Position numbers and translations under genes: made by a program. From Ciona savignyi (taxonomy: Eukaryota; Chordata; Ascidiacea; Phlebobranchia; Cionidae), in NCBI GenBank assembly GCA_000149265.1, contig CH002541.1, positions 210,851 to 274,850 of the forward strand: a DNA stretch of 64,000 bases. The letters run 5' to 3'. Every line of letters starts with the position of its first letter. The first letter of the stretch is position 1. A model generated the notes under the pieces. The model did no database searches. It was not told the DNA's origin and worked only from the letters and a program-made list of their open reading frames with translations. Below, piece after piece: positions 36,881 through 59,400 of the stretch.

Positions 36881-37266
36881 GAAATACATACATTACAACA
36901 ATTTAACATTTTATTCATTTGTTTTGCAACTAGTTAAGGCGAAGAACTGTACTTTTACATGAAATTAGCTTTTAGTATTTTTTCGTATAAAATGTTGATG
37001 ACCCAAAGAAACTTTGCAAGAGTTGGTAATTTCAAAGATTTCAGTTCGGTGGTTTGAGAGATTTTAGTTCGGCAGAATTAAAGTTGGCACCCGTTGTTGA
37101 CACAGGAAATTGGCAGAAAGCTTAGCCAGTAGTCATGCATCGATGAATATTACTGGAAAAACAACGAAATTTATAGTTTTGAAAGTTTTTGGGGTGCGGA
37201 CAATTTTTTGGCTTTTTGAGGCACGTTTCCACCCAAAATGCAGAATGTCAGGAATAGTTGTTGATT

Positions 37267-46327
<9,061 letters not shown>

Positions 46328-47477
46328 ATTTCGAACCAGCAGATCTGTATAACAGCAGAGACCTGCGTGGTAGCTGATAGACCTATTAATATTCCAGTGT
46401 CGTAGTCTATGGAAGGAAAATTAATAAATGTTTAAGTGTCTAGACTAAATCATCATATATACCGACCAATTAAAAATGCTACAATTACTATATTAATATC
46501 ACAGAACAAGCTGTTGTAAAAGTTTTAAAGATAAATTAGAAGCAAAAAGATATTTGCAAATCCACTACGCAGAGCGTGGCGCCATCAACTCAGCAACAGT
46601 TTATAAAGTCGTCATAGACAACTTATAATATACAAGTTTGTCAAGCGGTGCTAATACCGAAAATATTTTTTTAGGGGCGTCATTAAATAGAAATCGTTGT
46701 TACATTCACTCGTGCTTTGTCCTCGAAGATTAACACTGGAATGAAGGTTTTTCATATCCTTATTAAATGAAGCATGAACCTAAACCGGATGCAAATTTGT
46801 GCAGTTGCAAGTAATGGTTTACGCGGGATGATTTAGACGATTTTAACGCCACGTCTTAAATCACCGTTATAAACACTACTGTTGCAATGGGTAAATCATA
46901 AGATTTAAAATTATGCCACAGTTATAAAGTTGGTATCAGACATACCTAGCGTGAGTGATTAGGTAATCCGATCGTTTATTGCATGCAAAAACGTATAGCG
47001 CGCACTCAAAAGGGATTTTAAAATTGTTGGTGTTTAACGTTCTCGAGATTTAAAGGGGCTTTGCTTTTAACTATTTTAAAATGCTTAAATAATATAAATA
47101 CACATAATTACATACCTTATTATAAGTAATTGCAAATTATCTGTTATATTTTTATAATCATTGCTACAACCACAAACTCTCTATACACACTATGATACTT
47201 AGACATGTTACTTATAATTAGGTATGTGTCTATGGTACCACTAGGTTCAAATCTTAATCTTGCAGTATAATATGAGAGAGATATTATGTAATCGGCTGTA
47301 CCAATTATGATGATGTAACGTTGTTACAAAACGTTACTTAGTTTAGTCTTAAACGTGGTAAGGGTTGTATATAGGAATTAACATAAAGTTCCGTATCCGA
47401 ATATTTTCTTATTTTGTTGGGCCGTGATAAAGCAATGCGCTGAGATGTTTCAGGATTGCGGTTTTACAAAAATTCTA

Positions 47478-47525
47478 CATTGCCTGAAACCAGGAATGAT
47501 GGGTTCTAGCAAAAGAAACGTCACA
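47478..47525 (+). repeat. SINE family 1, short fragment
   Basis: CATTGCCTGAAACCAGGAAT and GATGGGTTCTAGC with AAAGAAACGTC match the middle of the family 1 body in order, with a few changes. Neither head nor tail remains. Confidence 0.5.
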
Positions 47526-48823
47526 ATCACAAGAGAATAAAGAGTCGAGTGCTCTTCTTGAACTAGCTGCACGCATATATGAGATTATACAAGATGGATT
47601 AACTGGAACAAGTGCGATGAATGAGTAGGCTATGTGTTTTTCAATTGTTCGTTGGAGAACAACGTACACGAATATGGTGCTCTTAAAAAATCTAAAAAAA
47701 GCAAACTGAAAAAGGGTGTTGGGGATGGCTGGGGACAACTTACGCTAATAAACTCATTTTACGCGACAAGGAGCATGTAGATCAGTGGTCCGCAGACAGT
47801 GTAAAGCGGCACCGCTGTTCTGCAAGACAATGCTCGGTGTGTCGCTGGAATATAATATTTTTAACACAGTTTTTACCAAATAAAATTTTGGTTTTTGCAA
47901 ATTTAAATATAACGGCTATCACACACTTCATTTGATAAAACGCTATCATATGATCTCTTAGCTACTGCAAAAACCTTTACATGTCCCTTCATTAGAGTTG
48001 CTCTTTTAAAGATTGTGTCGAATATTCAGTGATTGTGTTCATTAAAACATGCGAAAATATCGTATTATGTAAATGATACTGTGTTTTACTTTATTTTTTA
48101 ACAATTTTTGATTGTAATGTGACGTAAAATCGAAAAGAAAATTGCTTAAGAAAATAGTCGTGTATAAAAAGTAAATTATGGAGACACAGAAAAAAGGATG
48201 ATATCTCGATTTGTCAAATATGTCAACTTATACTTGTTTTGCATTTTTGTGTCGATATAAATCGGTATACGTATCTGCCTTGTTAATCATTTAGCCGCAC
48301 AATCATTTAGCTGAACTGGTTAGCCAAGTCACGTCTGTTTTCTTGGGAATTGTATGTGAAGTATTGATATTGATGGCTGTGCTATCACTTTATTAAGCAT
48401 GTGCTTATATGTAATATGTTAACTTACTTGTTGTGTCGGTTACAATCCGTGCAGTCAGAACAACTTATATATACTTGTTTAGCAATCGTCCCAGTTAGTG
48501 TGTGGGGCAACTAGTTTGAATTGGTTTTATAATGTTGGTTTCTATCACAAAACTACTTCTATAGTGTTATTCGAGAGAAAAAAGAGTGGCCTATTCATGT
48601 TTACTTATACTAAAAAAGGGTGGAGAGGCGGCCAATGTGAGATTTTATTAAAAGAAATATGCTTCAACAAAGCAGTCATTTATATGAGATGACATTCAAG
48701 GTTAGACCTAAAGGCAAGTTGGAGGCTTTTCCAAAAAAAATCAAACGAGAAAATTCCGTTTTTTTGTTAACTATTTGCATTATCATGCAATAGTTTAGTC
48801 GGCAAGATATTTTAGCATATTTT

Positions 48824-48928
48824 ACCGAATCTAGGTTTAAAGTTGTTATGGGCTCGTTTAGGAAAATCATTTTTATGTAAAAACCGGTATGTGAATCATT
48901 CGCGTTAACCATTCGGCCACACCACCCG
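48824..48928 (-). repeat. tRNA-derived repeat (family 2), copy 3
   Basis: The minus strand gives GGTGTGGCCGAATGGTTAAC as A-box-like start, then GATTCACATACCGGTTTTTA as in copy 2. The B-box end is decayed. All three family 2 copies in the window lie on the minus strand. Confidence 0.55.
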
Positions 48929-49777
48929 TTTAAGCTAAACATGTGTATGGAGTCACGTCCGGTTACTAATGATTTTATGTTGAGTAAAAAATACGTGGTC
49001 GCTGTGTAATCGTGGCATTATAAACTTTTTTGGGGGGGTTTACCACTGCATCCGTATATCTTCTTAAATTGTTTTAATTATTATATTTCATGGCGTTTTA
49101 TAACGACCGTCGTTTTGCCATGTTTTTCCTTTTGATAGATTTTAATAGTACTTTTTTAATTGTTGCCCTTAAAATAACAAACTGAAAATTTATTACATCT
49201 CTTTTTAATACAAGGAGTAAAAACAACAAACTGAAATTTTAATACATCTCATGTTGTGGCCTGTAGTAATGGTCAAATGCTTAGTGATCAACGTCTAATA
49301 AATGCTTTGAGACGAGCTTGATGTTTATGTACCAATATAAAAATTCGTTCACTCAACCGAATTGTTTCTACAGGCAACAATACGTCACGCGTTTATTGAA
49401 CATATTCTATACACATGAATGCATGTTAAGCAAGCACGAATTGTTTTAATCGAAGTTTAAACACAACAAAATCATTCCCCGAAAAGAGTCCATTGTTTAT
49501 ATTGTTCATGAATATCGCTTTACGTATACAAAATGTACTAGGCCATGGTTGGCTGATCGATAGCGTCAATACATGGCACCAGAAATACAAAAAGAGTAGT
49601 AGTGCCCAAGAAACCCTCGTTTAGCTTTAGTGCACATAGGGCCGACTACTAGTATTACTTACGCCTTTTATATGTGTAAAGTGAGCACTTGTGTATTAAC
49701 TAATTTTGTGCTACGCTCATAAAGAAATATTTTACAGCCAAATAGCGTGACTATCTTGGAATAGACAGGTGATACAG

Positions 49778-50048
49778 ATGCAGCCCGGAAACTCCATTGG
49801 TCAACATGATAATCATTCATCAAAGGAACCCACAGAAGCACCGAAAGACAACCAAATTCAACAAAGCTTAACCTACTTAACCGATATGGGGTTTTCCGAG
49901 TACAAAAGTAAAAAAAGCATTGATGTTGAATCAGATGAACAAAGATTTGGCAATGGATTGGCTTTTCCAACATAGCGGAGATACAAGCGATGACGAATCA
50001 GAAAAGCAAGAAGTCGTGGACGCGTTTAAAAAGTCAAAATTAGCGTGA
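49778..50048 (+). pseudogene. UBA-domain ORF broken by a frameshift
   Basis: From the ATG at 49778 a frame codes a polar leader of about 35 residues, then LTYLTDMGFSEYKSKKSID, the first two helices of a ubiquitin-associated (UBA) domain with its hallmark MGF loop. After ESDEQ the frame fails and ends at 49975. The missing third helix (DLAMDWLFQHSGD) is in another frame from about 49946. It continues with an acidic and a lysine-rich tail to TGA at 50046-50048. The combined layout is what a small intact UBA protein would have, so a single indel of one or two bases broke it, or the assembly has an error there. There is no intron, and AATAAA followed by a run of A is at about 50204-50215, so a processed retrocopy is possible. 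UBA domains bind ubiquitin. The parent gene is unknown. Confidence 0.6.
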
Positions 50049-51817
50049 CCTGCTTTGAAGTTGCATGCGTAACAACATATAACCAGCCCAACATAGAGAA
50101 ACTTTTTAATTAGGAACTCCGCCTTTCGGGAATCATTGCATTTTTATAGTAAAAGTTTTAGAGTAAATGTGGGGTTCCTTAGATTGTAAGCCTAAGATGG
50201 TAGAATAAAAAAAAACTGTTTTAGCTCAATTTAAAGGGAATTGCCGATTTGATGGATTAAACAAACTGTATTAAGTCTCCAGCATGTTGTATTTGTAGTA
50301 AATTCGCGGTTTTGTCATTGTTTAATATACCGAATGTTGTGTTTATTACTGGTTCCACATAATTTATTACTGGTTTCATAAAACCCCTTACAAGGATGTA
50401 AGTAAATCCGCTTTAACACGACCGCAGGCTTTAACGTTCCCATACCTTTTTCCCACATACTATCATGCTGTCTTTTGTTTTCAAGCATGCATTAATACAG
50501 TTTAAGATTCGTGGCTCTTAAAGTTAGCAGCTAATAGAAACCAATTTTTGTGTCAATTAAGTCGTACCTGCATATATTGAATTAATCACCATATGCGTGT
50601 TTTGTTATGCTCGCAATTAATCAAGAATACAACCCAGCCTTCCGTGACGGAGTTCGGATTGCTATTTGTAAAGCCATGTATTGGACAAGTATCTAGGGAA
50701 CTTCAGGACAGAATAAGTGCCAAGGCACCAAGTATAAACTTATTTTTTACGAACTCCCACATATTCGAACCACTGCAGCATGACATTTGCTTGTGTTCCT
50801 GCGTTTAACTATCTCCAAGCTGAATTTTAAATTGTCACCCAAATATTTCAGTGCGTGTGACGTAGGAAGGGACCTCCCTACAGTCCAGTGGAAGCATGTC
50901 TGGAAACCAACACACTATTAATATCCAATCTATTAACCCGGAAATAACCGGACTGGAAGCGTTGGCTTATTTTGTTGCATTGTTTTTTTTATCCGCTGTG
51001 GTGTTGGGTGGTTGATGCTGTTAAAAGTACTTAGAATTCCCAACTGGCAGTTCAACTTACAAAAAATACATTAGTTTTTTTTTATGATAGACCAACTCTC
51101 ACTATTTGAAGTAGTATAAACATGCTAATGTTTTGTGTTAACTTTTTAGAAATACCGTCATTGCACCTTTAGCCATACGAAAAAAATATTTTGTAGTAAT
51201 AAGACTGTAATCTGCTCTGCCAAGGACATTTTTTCAAATAATAAGAAAAAAACGGAAAAATACACATTTCAGCGGGTTATATATCTTAAATCTAGTAACA
51301 AAAAATCATACTGAACTTAAAATAGGAAAAAACGGCAAAATTATATGAATTTTCTGGCAGTTGTTTAGTAATGTGTATAAAAATGGAACATGGCAAAGAT
51401 TTAAACAGTTTAAACATTCGTATCGTCCTTGAACGTTTTCATAAATGAAGAGATCTGCAACATTAAAGATACATTTAGAAACTATCCAACCCAACTCAAT
51501 ATAAAAACACCACAAGTACTAAAGTTTTAGTTAGTTTATTATAGTTTTGGAAGCAAAAACTTCAAGTAACCAAAACTTAGGTTTTAACATAGACCTAAAG
51601 ATAGGATTTTTAATGTAGTAAAAGGGACAACGACGCAGCGACAGTGGTCAGATTACATCACGAATACATAAAGGATCACATATGTAATCGACAGATTATC
51701 CTGCTTACACCGCCAGGTTACCAAAGCTATTGTATAATTATGGGTCCCATTTGGAAAAATGGGACACATATTGTTTTTATCCGTTTTTTTTTTTCTCTTA
51801 TTTTTTTTTTTCGTCAA
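50049..51817. other. Intergenic, no gene recognised
   Basis: No coding exon with recognisable features on either strand. The open frames at 50593-50808 (+) and 51306-51515 (-) have no motif and no supporting splice sites. The sequence is AT-rich with homopolymer runs near 51780-51820. Confidence 0.4.
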
Positions 51818-53100
51818 AGGTTTGACAGGCATGGCATGGCGCCCCGACATCTACCAGAAGGAATAATCGAATCATAATGAAACTTGGTCATTCGCTAGAC
51901 AACATGGTCTAGATATGCAGAAACCAAAATTTTGGGTAATAAATCAAGGGGAATTCCCCTGGGAGGTTAAAAACCAAAACGGTATTTTTTATGAAAAATT
52001 TAGCTTTTTGTGGCATAGCGCTTGAACGGCTGCTCTAATTTGAATCATATTTGGTGAAAAGTAAGTGTGTTAGTGACTGATTTAACACTTAAAAGAAATA
52101 ATAAAATTACCTAGGGAAATACCCTAAAAAATTCGATTTTGTACTGAAATCATGATTGTGACAGGCATGCCATGTCGCCTCAACATCTACCAGAAGGAGT
52201 AATGAAATCGCAAGAAAAATTGGACATTTTTTACACATGGTTTAGATATGCAGAAACCAAAATTTTAAGTAGTAAATCAAGGGGAATTCTGCTGGGAGGT
52301 TAAAAACCAAAACGCTATTTTTTTCTAAAAAATTAGCCTTTTTGGGCATAGCGCTTGAACGGCTGTTACAATTTGAATCAGATTTCATGGAATGTAAGTG
52401 CATTAGTCATTGATTTAACACTTAGAAGAAATAAAAAAATTACCTAAGGAAATACCCGAAAAATAGGATATGTTCTCAAATCATGATTGTGACAAGCATG
52501 CCATGTCGCCCCGACATCTACCAAAAGGATTAATGGAATCGCAATCAAACTTTGGTATTTGTTATAGACAACATGAGTTTAGATATGCAAAAACCAAAAT
52601 TTTGGGTAATGAATCCAGGGCAATTCCCATAAGACGTTAAAAACCAAAACGTTTTTTCTAATAAATTAGCTTTTGGGGGCATAGCGCTTGAACGGCTGCT
52701 CTAATTTTGATCAGATTCAGTGAAATGTTAGACTATTAGACACTCTGTGCCAATTAAAAAAATAGAAAACATTTACTTAGGGTAATTTCCTTGAAAACGA
52801 ATATATGTTCTTGAGTTACGATTGTAACAGACATGCCATATCGCACTGACATCTCTAATAAGCAGTTTACAAATCAGATTAAAACTTTAAGAATTGTTTC
52901 ATAACATAAGTCACTTATAAAAACAGAAACCTTATCTACTAAATCCAGGGGAATTTCCTGAAACCATTTAAAAAATAAATCGGGCTGTTTTGGGAATTTA
53001 GCCTTATTTCACTACAGCGCTTGAAAAGAAGCTTTAATTTAAAATATTTGTGGTGAAATGTTCGTAAATTTTAGACGTTTATCTTTTATTTAACTGCACA
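51818..53100. repeat. Tandem satellite of about 332 bp, four copies
   Basis: A unit of about 332 bp repeats head to tail. The anchor AGCGCTTGAACGGCTG, or its decayed form, occurs near 52016, 52348, 52683 and 53015. Other repeated landmarks are CAGGCATGCCATGTCGCC, ATCTACCAGAAGGA, TAGATATGCAGAAACCAAAA, GGGGAATTCC and GATTTAACACTTA. Copies 1-3 are similar; copy 4 (from about 52827) is much more divergent. No coding potential is seen. It could be a local satellite or the inside repeats of a larger mobile element. Confidence 0.85.
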
Positions 53101-53434
53101 TAGAAATATGTGTGGTTGGTTAACTATGGGACCCATGCGTTTATGCTTGCAGAAACAAACTATTTACTCGGTGTATAAAATACAAATTGTGGTTAAGGAC
53201 CCTGTAGCATGAATATATGGCATACAACATGTGTTTTACAAATAGTGGTGGTTAAACACGTGGTTGACACTTTCTAGTATGTGCTGAATTGACTATTACC
53301 AAATAATCTTTGGCCCGATAAGTAAGTTATCACGAAGTCCCTCTCTATGAAAGGTTGTTGAATTGAAACCAGCAATAAGTTCGTTGTAACGTGGAAATAA
53401 ATATGAACATCTTATCATAGGACTTAGTATTTAC

Positions 53435-56400
53435 CAGCACAAGGCCTATGAGTGGGGACTTATCCTTGCATAAGATCTCCAACTGAGAGTTAATCTCATC
53501 GAATCTTGTTGAAGCAAGTTTCTTAGCCCTGTCATTGTTACCGGGTGATGCTAGAAGGCAGCCTGCAGAAAGGTTATTTAAGAGGTTTTGTTAATTTTAC
53601 TTTTTTTAACCGATAAAACATGGTAATGATAATGATGGAAGTATTTTGTATTCTATTAATGTAGCTAAAAAAAAACGGTGGTGATAAATGTTAATACAAC
53701 TGGCATGCAAAGTTTTCTTTTTAAATTTTTTTACAATTATTAAATACAAATTATAAATCTGTCCGGCCGGTTGGTGTAATGGTTAAGTGCGTCACCTTTA
53801 AATCGAAAGGTTGCAGGTGCGAAACTGGTCGCTAGCTTGGTCGGTTGTGTCCTTGGGAAAGCACTTTACGGACATTCCCTGAACCNNNNNNNNNNNNNNN
53901 NNNNNNNNNNNNNNNNNNNNNNNNNNNNNNNNNNNNNNNNNNNNNNNNNNNNNNNNNNNNNNNNNNNNNNNNNNNNNNNNNNNNNATTCTATCAAATTCA
54001 GGGAAATGTCTCAATTATACATTACACTGAAATAGTTTTGGTAACCCGACGGTGGGCACGAGGTGATCTGACGATTGCCCGTGTGTTAACCCCCTTGGTT
54101 TTCCCATTCACGGGGATAAACATGAATATCCTATCCTATCCTATATACAAAACTGGAGGCTGCAAAGTGCATTGAACTTAAAACCCACAGTTTTCTATCA
54201 ATTTTATTCACTATTGAATAAGTTAAGTTATGCAATATTCAAGTTACCTAGTGCAAGTGCATATAATTGCAGTGATTCAAAATGCTCTGCCACGTAAGCT
54301 AAGTTCATTCGATGAAGAACAGGACTGACAACCAAGAAGTGATAACACGATGTGACAAATGCTGTCTGTCAAGATATAAAGAAAGAGTTTATACCGAAAG
54401 ATTTACAATTAAAAATAATACCACAAATATTCCTAAATTAAATTTAAAACAGTCTAATATATTTTGTTCTTAAATGACACACAGTAACAGTTAAGTCAAA
54501 TCTTCCACATAAAAGGAAATATTTGATCATAGATTATAAATTTGCGATATTTATATACATGGTTAATACAGTTGCATCTGTTATTGGCATTGATCTCCCA
54601 GTGTTTCCAGGCCCGGATTTATCGTTTTTTGCCAATTGTGGTAGGATCTAGGCTAAAAGGGATTGGCAACGTAAAACAAAGTTTTTTCAAACACAAAGCA
54701 ATAAAAATCCTTTTTGAATAAAACTATCGAAATCCATCACCAGTAATGTTATGAAAAGTATTGAAAAGTTTTATAAAGAGACATCATTCTTCTAGTTCAT
54801 GGAGTTTGCATCTAATTTACCTGTTGCTCATCTAATGGAGGGGTGAGAGCGACAAGGGGCAGAGTGACGCAGGACTGCCACACTGAAGCCAGGCACAGCA
54901 GGGTGGACACTGCTGGTATGTGGTAGATGTTCGGTAATAACTGGTGCAAGTATGTAACCTGGGTAAAAATACATAGGTTTAAATACACCGTGGTTAGTTT
55001 AAAATGAAATTTATAACAGGAGACAGAAAACATGTGGACAGCCAAAAGTTTTATTTATAAAATCCTGATTTAAATTACAGAAACGTTTTTACCAATGAAA
55101 CGTTTTAAATATTTGGAGCATTTTACTGATCGTTATATTAAAGCTTTAAAGCAATCCTTAGTCGGCAAGTTAAATCTTAGTAACTGATTTTTTAACAGAT
55201 GTAACTTAAAATTTTCTAAATAAAAATCCAACAAAATAGTAAAGTAGAACCTCCTGCATGGCCATCAGTTGCTGTAGTACCACAGCCCAGGTATCAGAAG
55301 ATGCTGGACCATATTCCTGGCACATTTCCGCTGCCACTTTAAGTGCGTCGGGGTTGTGGCGATGGGAGGCCGACGATAATATGCTTTGCACCACTGACAA
55401 CTTGTCAGCTTGACGAAGTTGGGCCACCGAGATCTTGAAGTTCGCCGCCTGAAGCTTAGCCAGGTATGCCAGGATTTGTAAGTCATCTCTGGATGATTAC
55501 AGAAAAATCAGTTTATTATGAAAATTTATATTATTTAAGATTGATTTAAGTCAGACATTTTTATTACCAAAATTATTTGGATATCTGATTCAGATAAATT
55601 ACTTTATGTAATAATATATATAAGACTGAAGTTATTGTAAGTTTCAAAATCAGTTGACTTTTTACTAACAAAAACATTATATTTGAACAAGATATTAATA
55701 AATTCACTCAGGCAAAAAATCTTTTTCTGGGTAAAAAGTTGACTGATTGTAAAAAAAACTTTAGTCTTATATATTATAATTTATCTGAACCTGGTGTCCT
55801 TACCGATAATAAGGGTATTTAAAAAAAAAAATATCAGACCTACTCCGCTCTCCGTCACCTATCTTGTTGTACAACATGGGAACATACCATATTACTATCA
55901 TTACTCTATAGTTAACCCTTGAACACCATAAAGCAGATACAAAAAACAACCAAAACTCCATCATCGAAATTACCTCAATTCATCTGCCCTTTTCTCAGTA
56001 AGATTAAATATGATGTCATCGTCAACGATAAGAAAAAGACAATTGACAGCTCTCGCTCGTGTCAAGCTTGTTATTCGACGATTCTTGTGGTCGCTGATCA
56101 ACTTGATCAAATGCCTGGGGAGATTTGGGGATTTTATTAAAAGATTGGTTTGAAAAAATCCCTAATTTAATGTAAATGGCTTTAAAGTTTCTAATTGAAT
56201 TTGATAAGATTAAAATATTATCATTTAGAGTTTAAAATTTTTAAATGTGCAGTAGTGATGCATTTTCTGTTTGTCTAACGATAAAATTATGGACTTTACT
56301 CAATAGTTACAAACCAATAAACATTTCTAAACTTGGGGGTCAACAGTTTAAAATCTTTGTCCTTACCGAGCTAAATAGCTGGAAAAGATAAATGCAAACC

Positions 56401-59400
56401 AAGTCCAAGACGAAGCAGAGAACATACTTGGCCTGTTGTATGGGGTTTCCACAGTTGAGCAGGTACAAGAGGTGAATCAATGTTTTTTCTTCCTTATTCT
56501 CGTTGGAAGTTGTCATCGAGGCCGACCTTATTCTCTCCAAATTCACCGTCTGTGAACAAAATTTCATCAAATGTTATTAAATTTTTAAAACCTACACATG
56601 AATTCCTAAAATTAAGCTTTCACCATAAAAAGAAATATTAATACTTAGGTGACTTATAGTGGAATTTTTCTTCATTGTGTGCTGCTAATAATGTACAAAC
56701 CAATGTTAATATATTAAGCAGCCAAACACATATGCACTGATAAAGCCCTGGTTTCCACTAAATCCGAATATAAACAAACCAAACACAAAACACTGAAATA
56801 CTTCAAGCATTGCGGCTGTGGTTGCGAGATATCTTACAATGCATTTTAATCATACTTTGGCCGTTAGGCGTCTTACATACTTAAACAATATTAAACAGAA
56901 AAACATTGATAATAATTATAAAGAATACTGTACCATTAGCATATCAATTTAATAAACAAAGCATTTAATAAAAGAATTTCTTACACTATCATCATCCTGA
57001 TTTTGGGTGGCTTGCTTATCCACAGACAGCAGTAGTTTCAATATCATTGTCAGTCTTGGTTTTGCTACGTCCTGGTTATACATTTTGGCCAGTTCATCCA
57101 CTACACCATGTATGTCTGTACAGCAATGAAGTAATTGGTTAGCAACAAACATAATTTCAACATTTAAAAATCTAAATTCATACACAAAATGACTAATCAC
57201 ATGACGTTTGATGGCATACAAAAAGGTTGATGACATCATAAAAAAGGTTCATGACATAAAAGATTCAGAAATTTCAACAAAAGTGTATCAAATATTAGTT
57301 AATTAAACATGTGTCTAATACAAGAATCATAAGGATAACTTACAGTTCTAAAAAATTCGAGTTATCTATACCGTGACAACACTTGTGGAAGAAAGTGTTA
57401 AGAAAACTGTACATTAAAGGTAGGATATCAAATTCTAACCCTGATCTTAACGCTAGTATTAAGTGCAGTACCTCGCACTCCTGGTCCAATAACATCCGAA
57501 TCACCATTTTATCGTCTAGACATAATTATTACAATTCGGTTGCCGAGTTTTTGTAACTAATGGCAAAATTTTCACAGTCTCTTTATCTCCTACAAGTTTC
57601 ACATAATCACCACAAAGAAACAAATCAAGCTCTCCCACACCAACCTGGATAAGAATCACCAGGTACATAGAACCGCTCAATAATAGAAGGATGTTGGTAC
57701 AGATGGATGATAAGCTTTGATGGCTGGTCGGCTAACATCATGTAATCGGGTGAGTTGAGCTTTGCCTCAGTGAGCAGATGCTCAGTGTTGGTGATGTGGT
57801 AGTCGCGCACAATCGCTTGGAACGCTGATTCTATGTTCGCTAGCTCAGCTGAATTTTCGGAAATCGACGTCTTCCAATCAGTCAACAGGGATATGCACCT
57901 TAGAATAACGACGGGTTAACCCGTTTTGAGGAACTATGTTAAGGCAAATATTTTTAAGAACTGAAGGACAAGGCAGGCTATTTGCAATCTTAATAAAAAG
58001 GGTAGACCTATTTCTTACAATAATACAATCTGGGGCCTGAGTTCAGTAAAATACAGTGTTTTGTTATTCATACCATATAACCTAAACAAAGAAATATGTG
58101 GTAAGGGGAATGAGAGAGGGTAATTGCTATTGCGGGATAATTGTCTAGGTTGTGGTGGATTGCACTCATATATTTATGTGGTGGAATAAAATGTTTATGT
58201 TTATATATCCTTATGGTAAGGGGATTGGTAAGATAATACATGCAAAAGGTCAAGTTGTTAACATATATGCATAATTTTAAATGTAAAACGGGTCGCTACC
58301 ATTTGTAAGATTCCACCTTCTCCACACACGAGGGCAGAATCTCCGACACTCGCTTTGCCATCGCCACCGACATTTGGAAGCTTTCTATCTTGCTCACCAG
58401 CGCTTGGATCTTCGGCAACTGCGACTTTAAACTGTCCCCACAACTGGCTCTCTGAATAGAATGAAAAATATAATGAAGTATAATGAACTTCAAAATATAA
58501 TGAAGCTACATGGGAAAATTAGGCTTTATTTAAAGCACAATCAGGCAAGATTTAAATGGTATCATGATAAATAAATATTTAAATTACACACATGAAATGG
58601 TTGTTGGATGAATATTGTGTTCCTGTTTTTTTAAAAAAAAGAAATTGACAGAATGATGCATTTGTGTCCTTTGGCATGACAAGGGGCAGATGCTGCATCA
58701 TGAAGTTATTAAAAGAACTTAATTTGCGTGACAACTGCTGAAAGTCACTCATGCCCTGCTGGTTCCTACTGTCATAAATGTAAGCATTTTACTTTAATAA
58801 TGTTTGAAAAGTCATAGAATCTTGATGCAATTCATTACCAGCAGATTTTAGAATTGTTTATGGAAAATCAAGTTGCCTTTTTTGTGTTCACAGCCAAAAG
58901 TAAACTTGACAAAATCAACTTACAAATTTTGCAATCATATTATCAGCAGCCGTCATGTAGAGTTTATCGACATTAAGTTTAAGCAACTTGGCAACGGGGG
59001 CAAGCAGATCCGCTGATTTCTCTGTAACTTCGGCTGAAAGGACTTTCCAAGAATGATTGGCGTCACCGTACAATAACACATGGACAGGTAACCTGCGGGT
59101 GAAAATTGAATTTATCATCTTTACCCATTTATGCAAAACGATATGCAAATTGCAAATCAAATTCATTTGATCCGACCCTACACTCGTATATATTATTGTT
59201 ATGTTACAATGCAGACATTACTAATATTTTCATCTTTAAGAATAAAATAGTTAACACGAGTTGGTGAAAACCACTTTTTTCAGAACGTAAATTAACTAAA
59301 TTCACCACCTCGTGTTGGCCAGTATTGGCAGGCTCTTGTGCGAAGTTGGTCCACGATTCGAAAATTGCATTTTTTCCTGATCGGACGGTGGTTGCTCCCG

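Larger units (their letters stand above)
46328..49777. other. Region upstream of U2SURP, no gene recognised
   Basis: About 3.4 kb without a convincing coding exon. The first 100-300 bp probably contain the U2SURP 5' UTR and promoter, but no TATA box is clear. SINE remnants lie at 47478-47525 and 48824-48928, and a dispersed repeat near 49100. Confidence 0.4.

Noticed and set aside
49668-49973. 101-codon minus-strand open frame
   Set aside because: It is the complement of the UBA-type coding sequence and has no features of its own.
51306-51515. Possible further KNTC1 exon
   Set aside because: An acceptor-like site exists, but the frame soon stops and does not resemble the Rod C-terminus.
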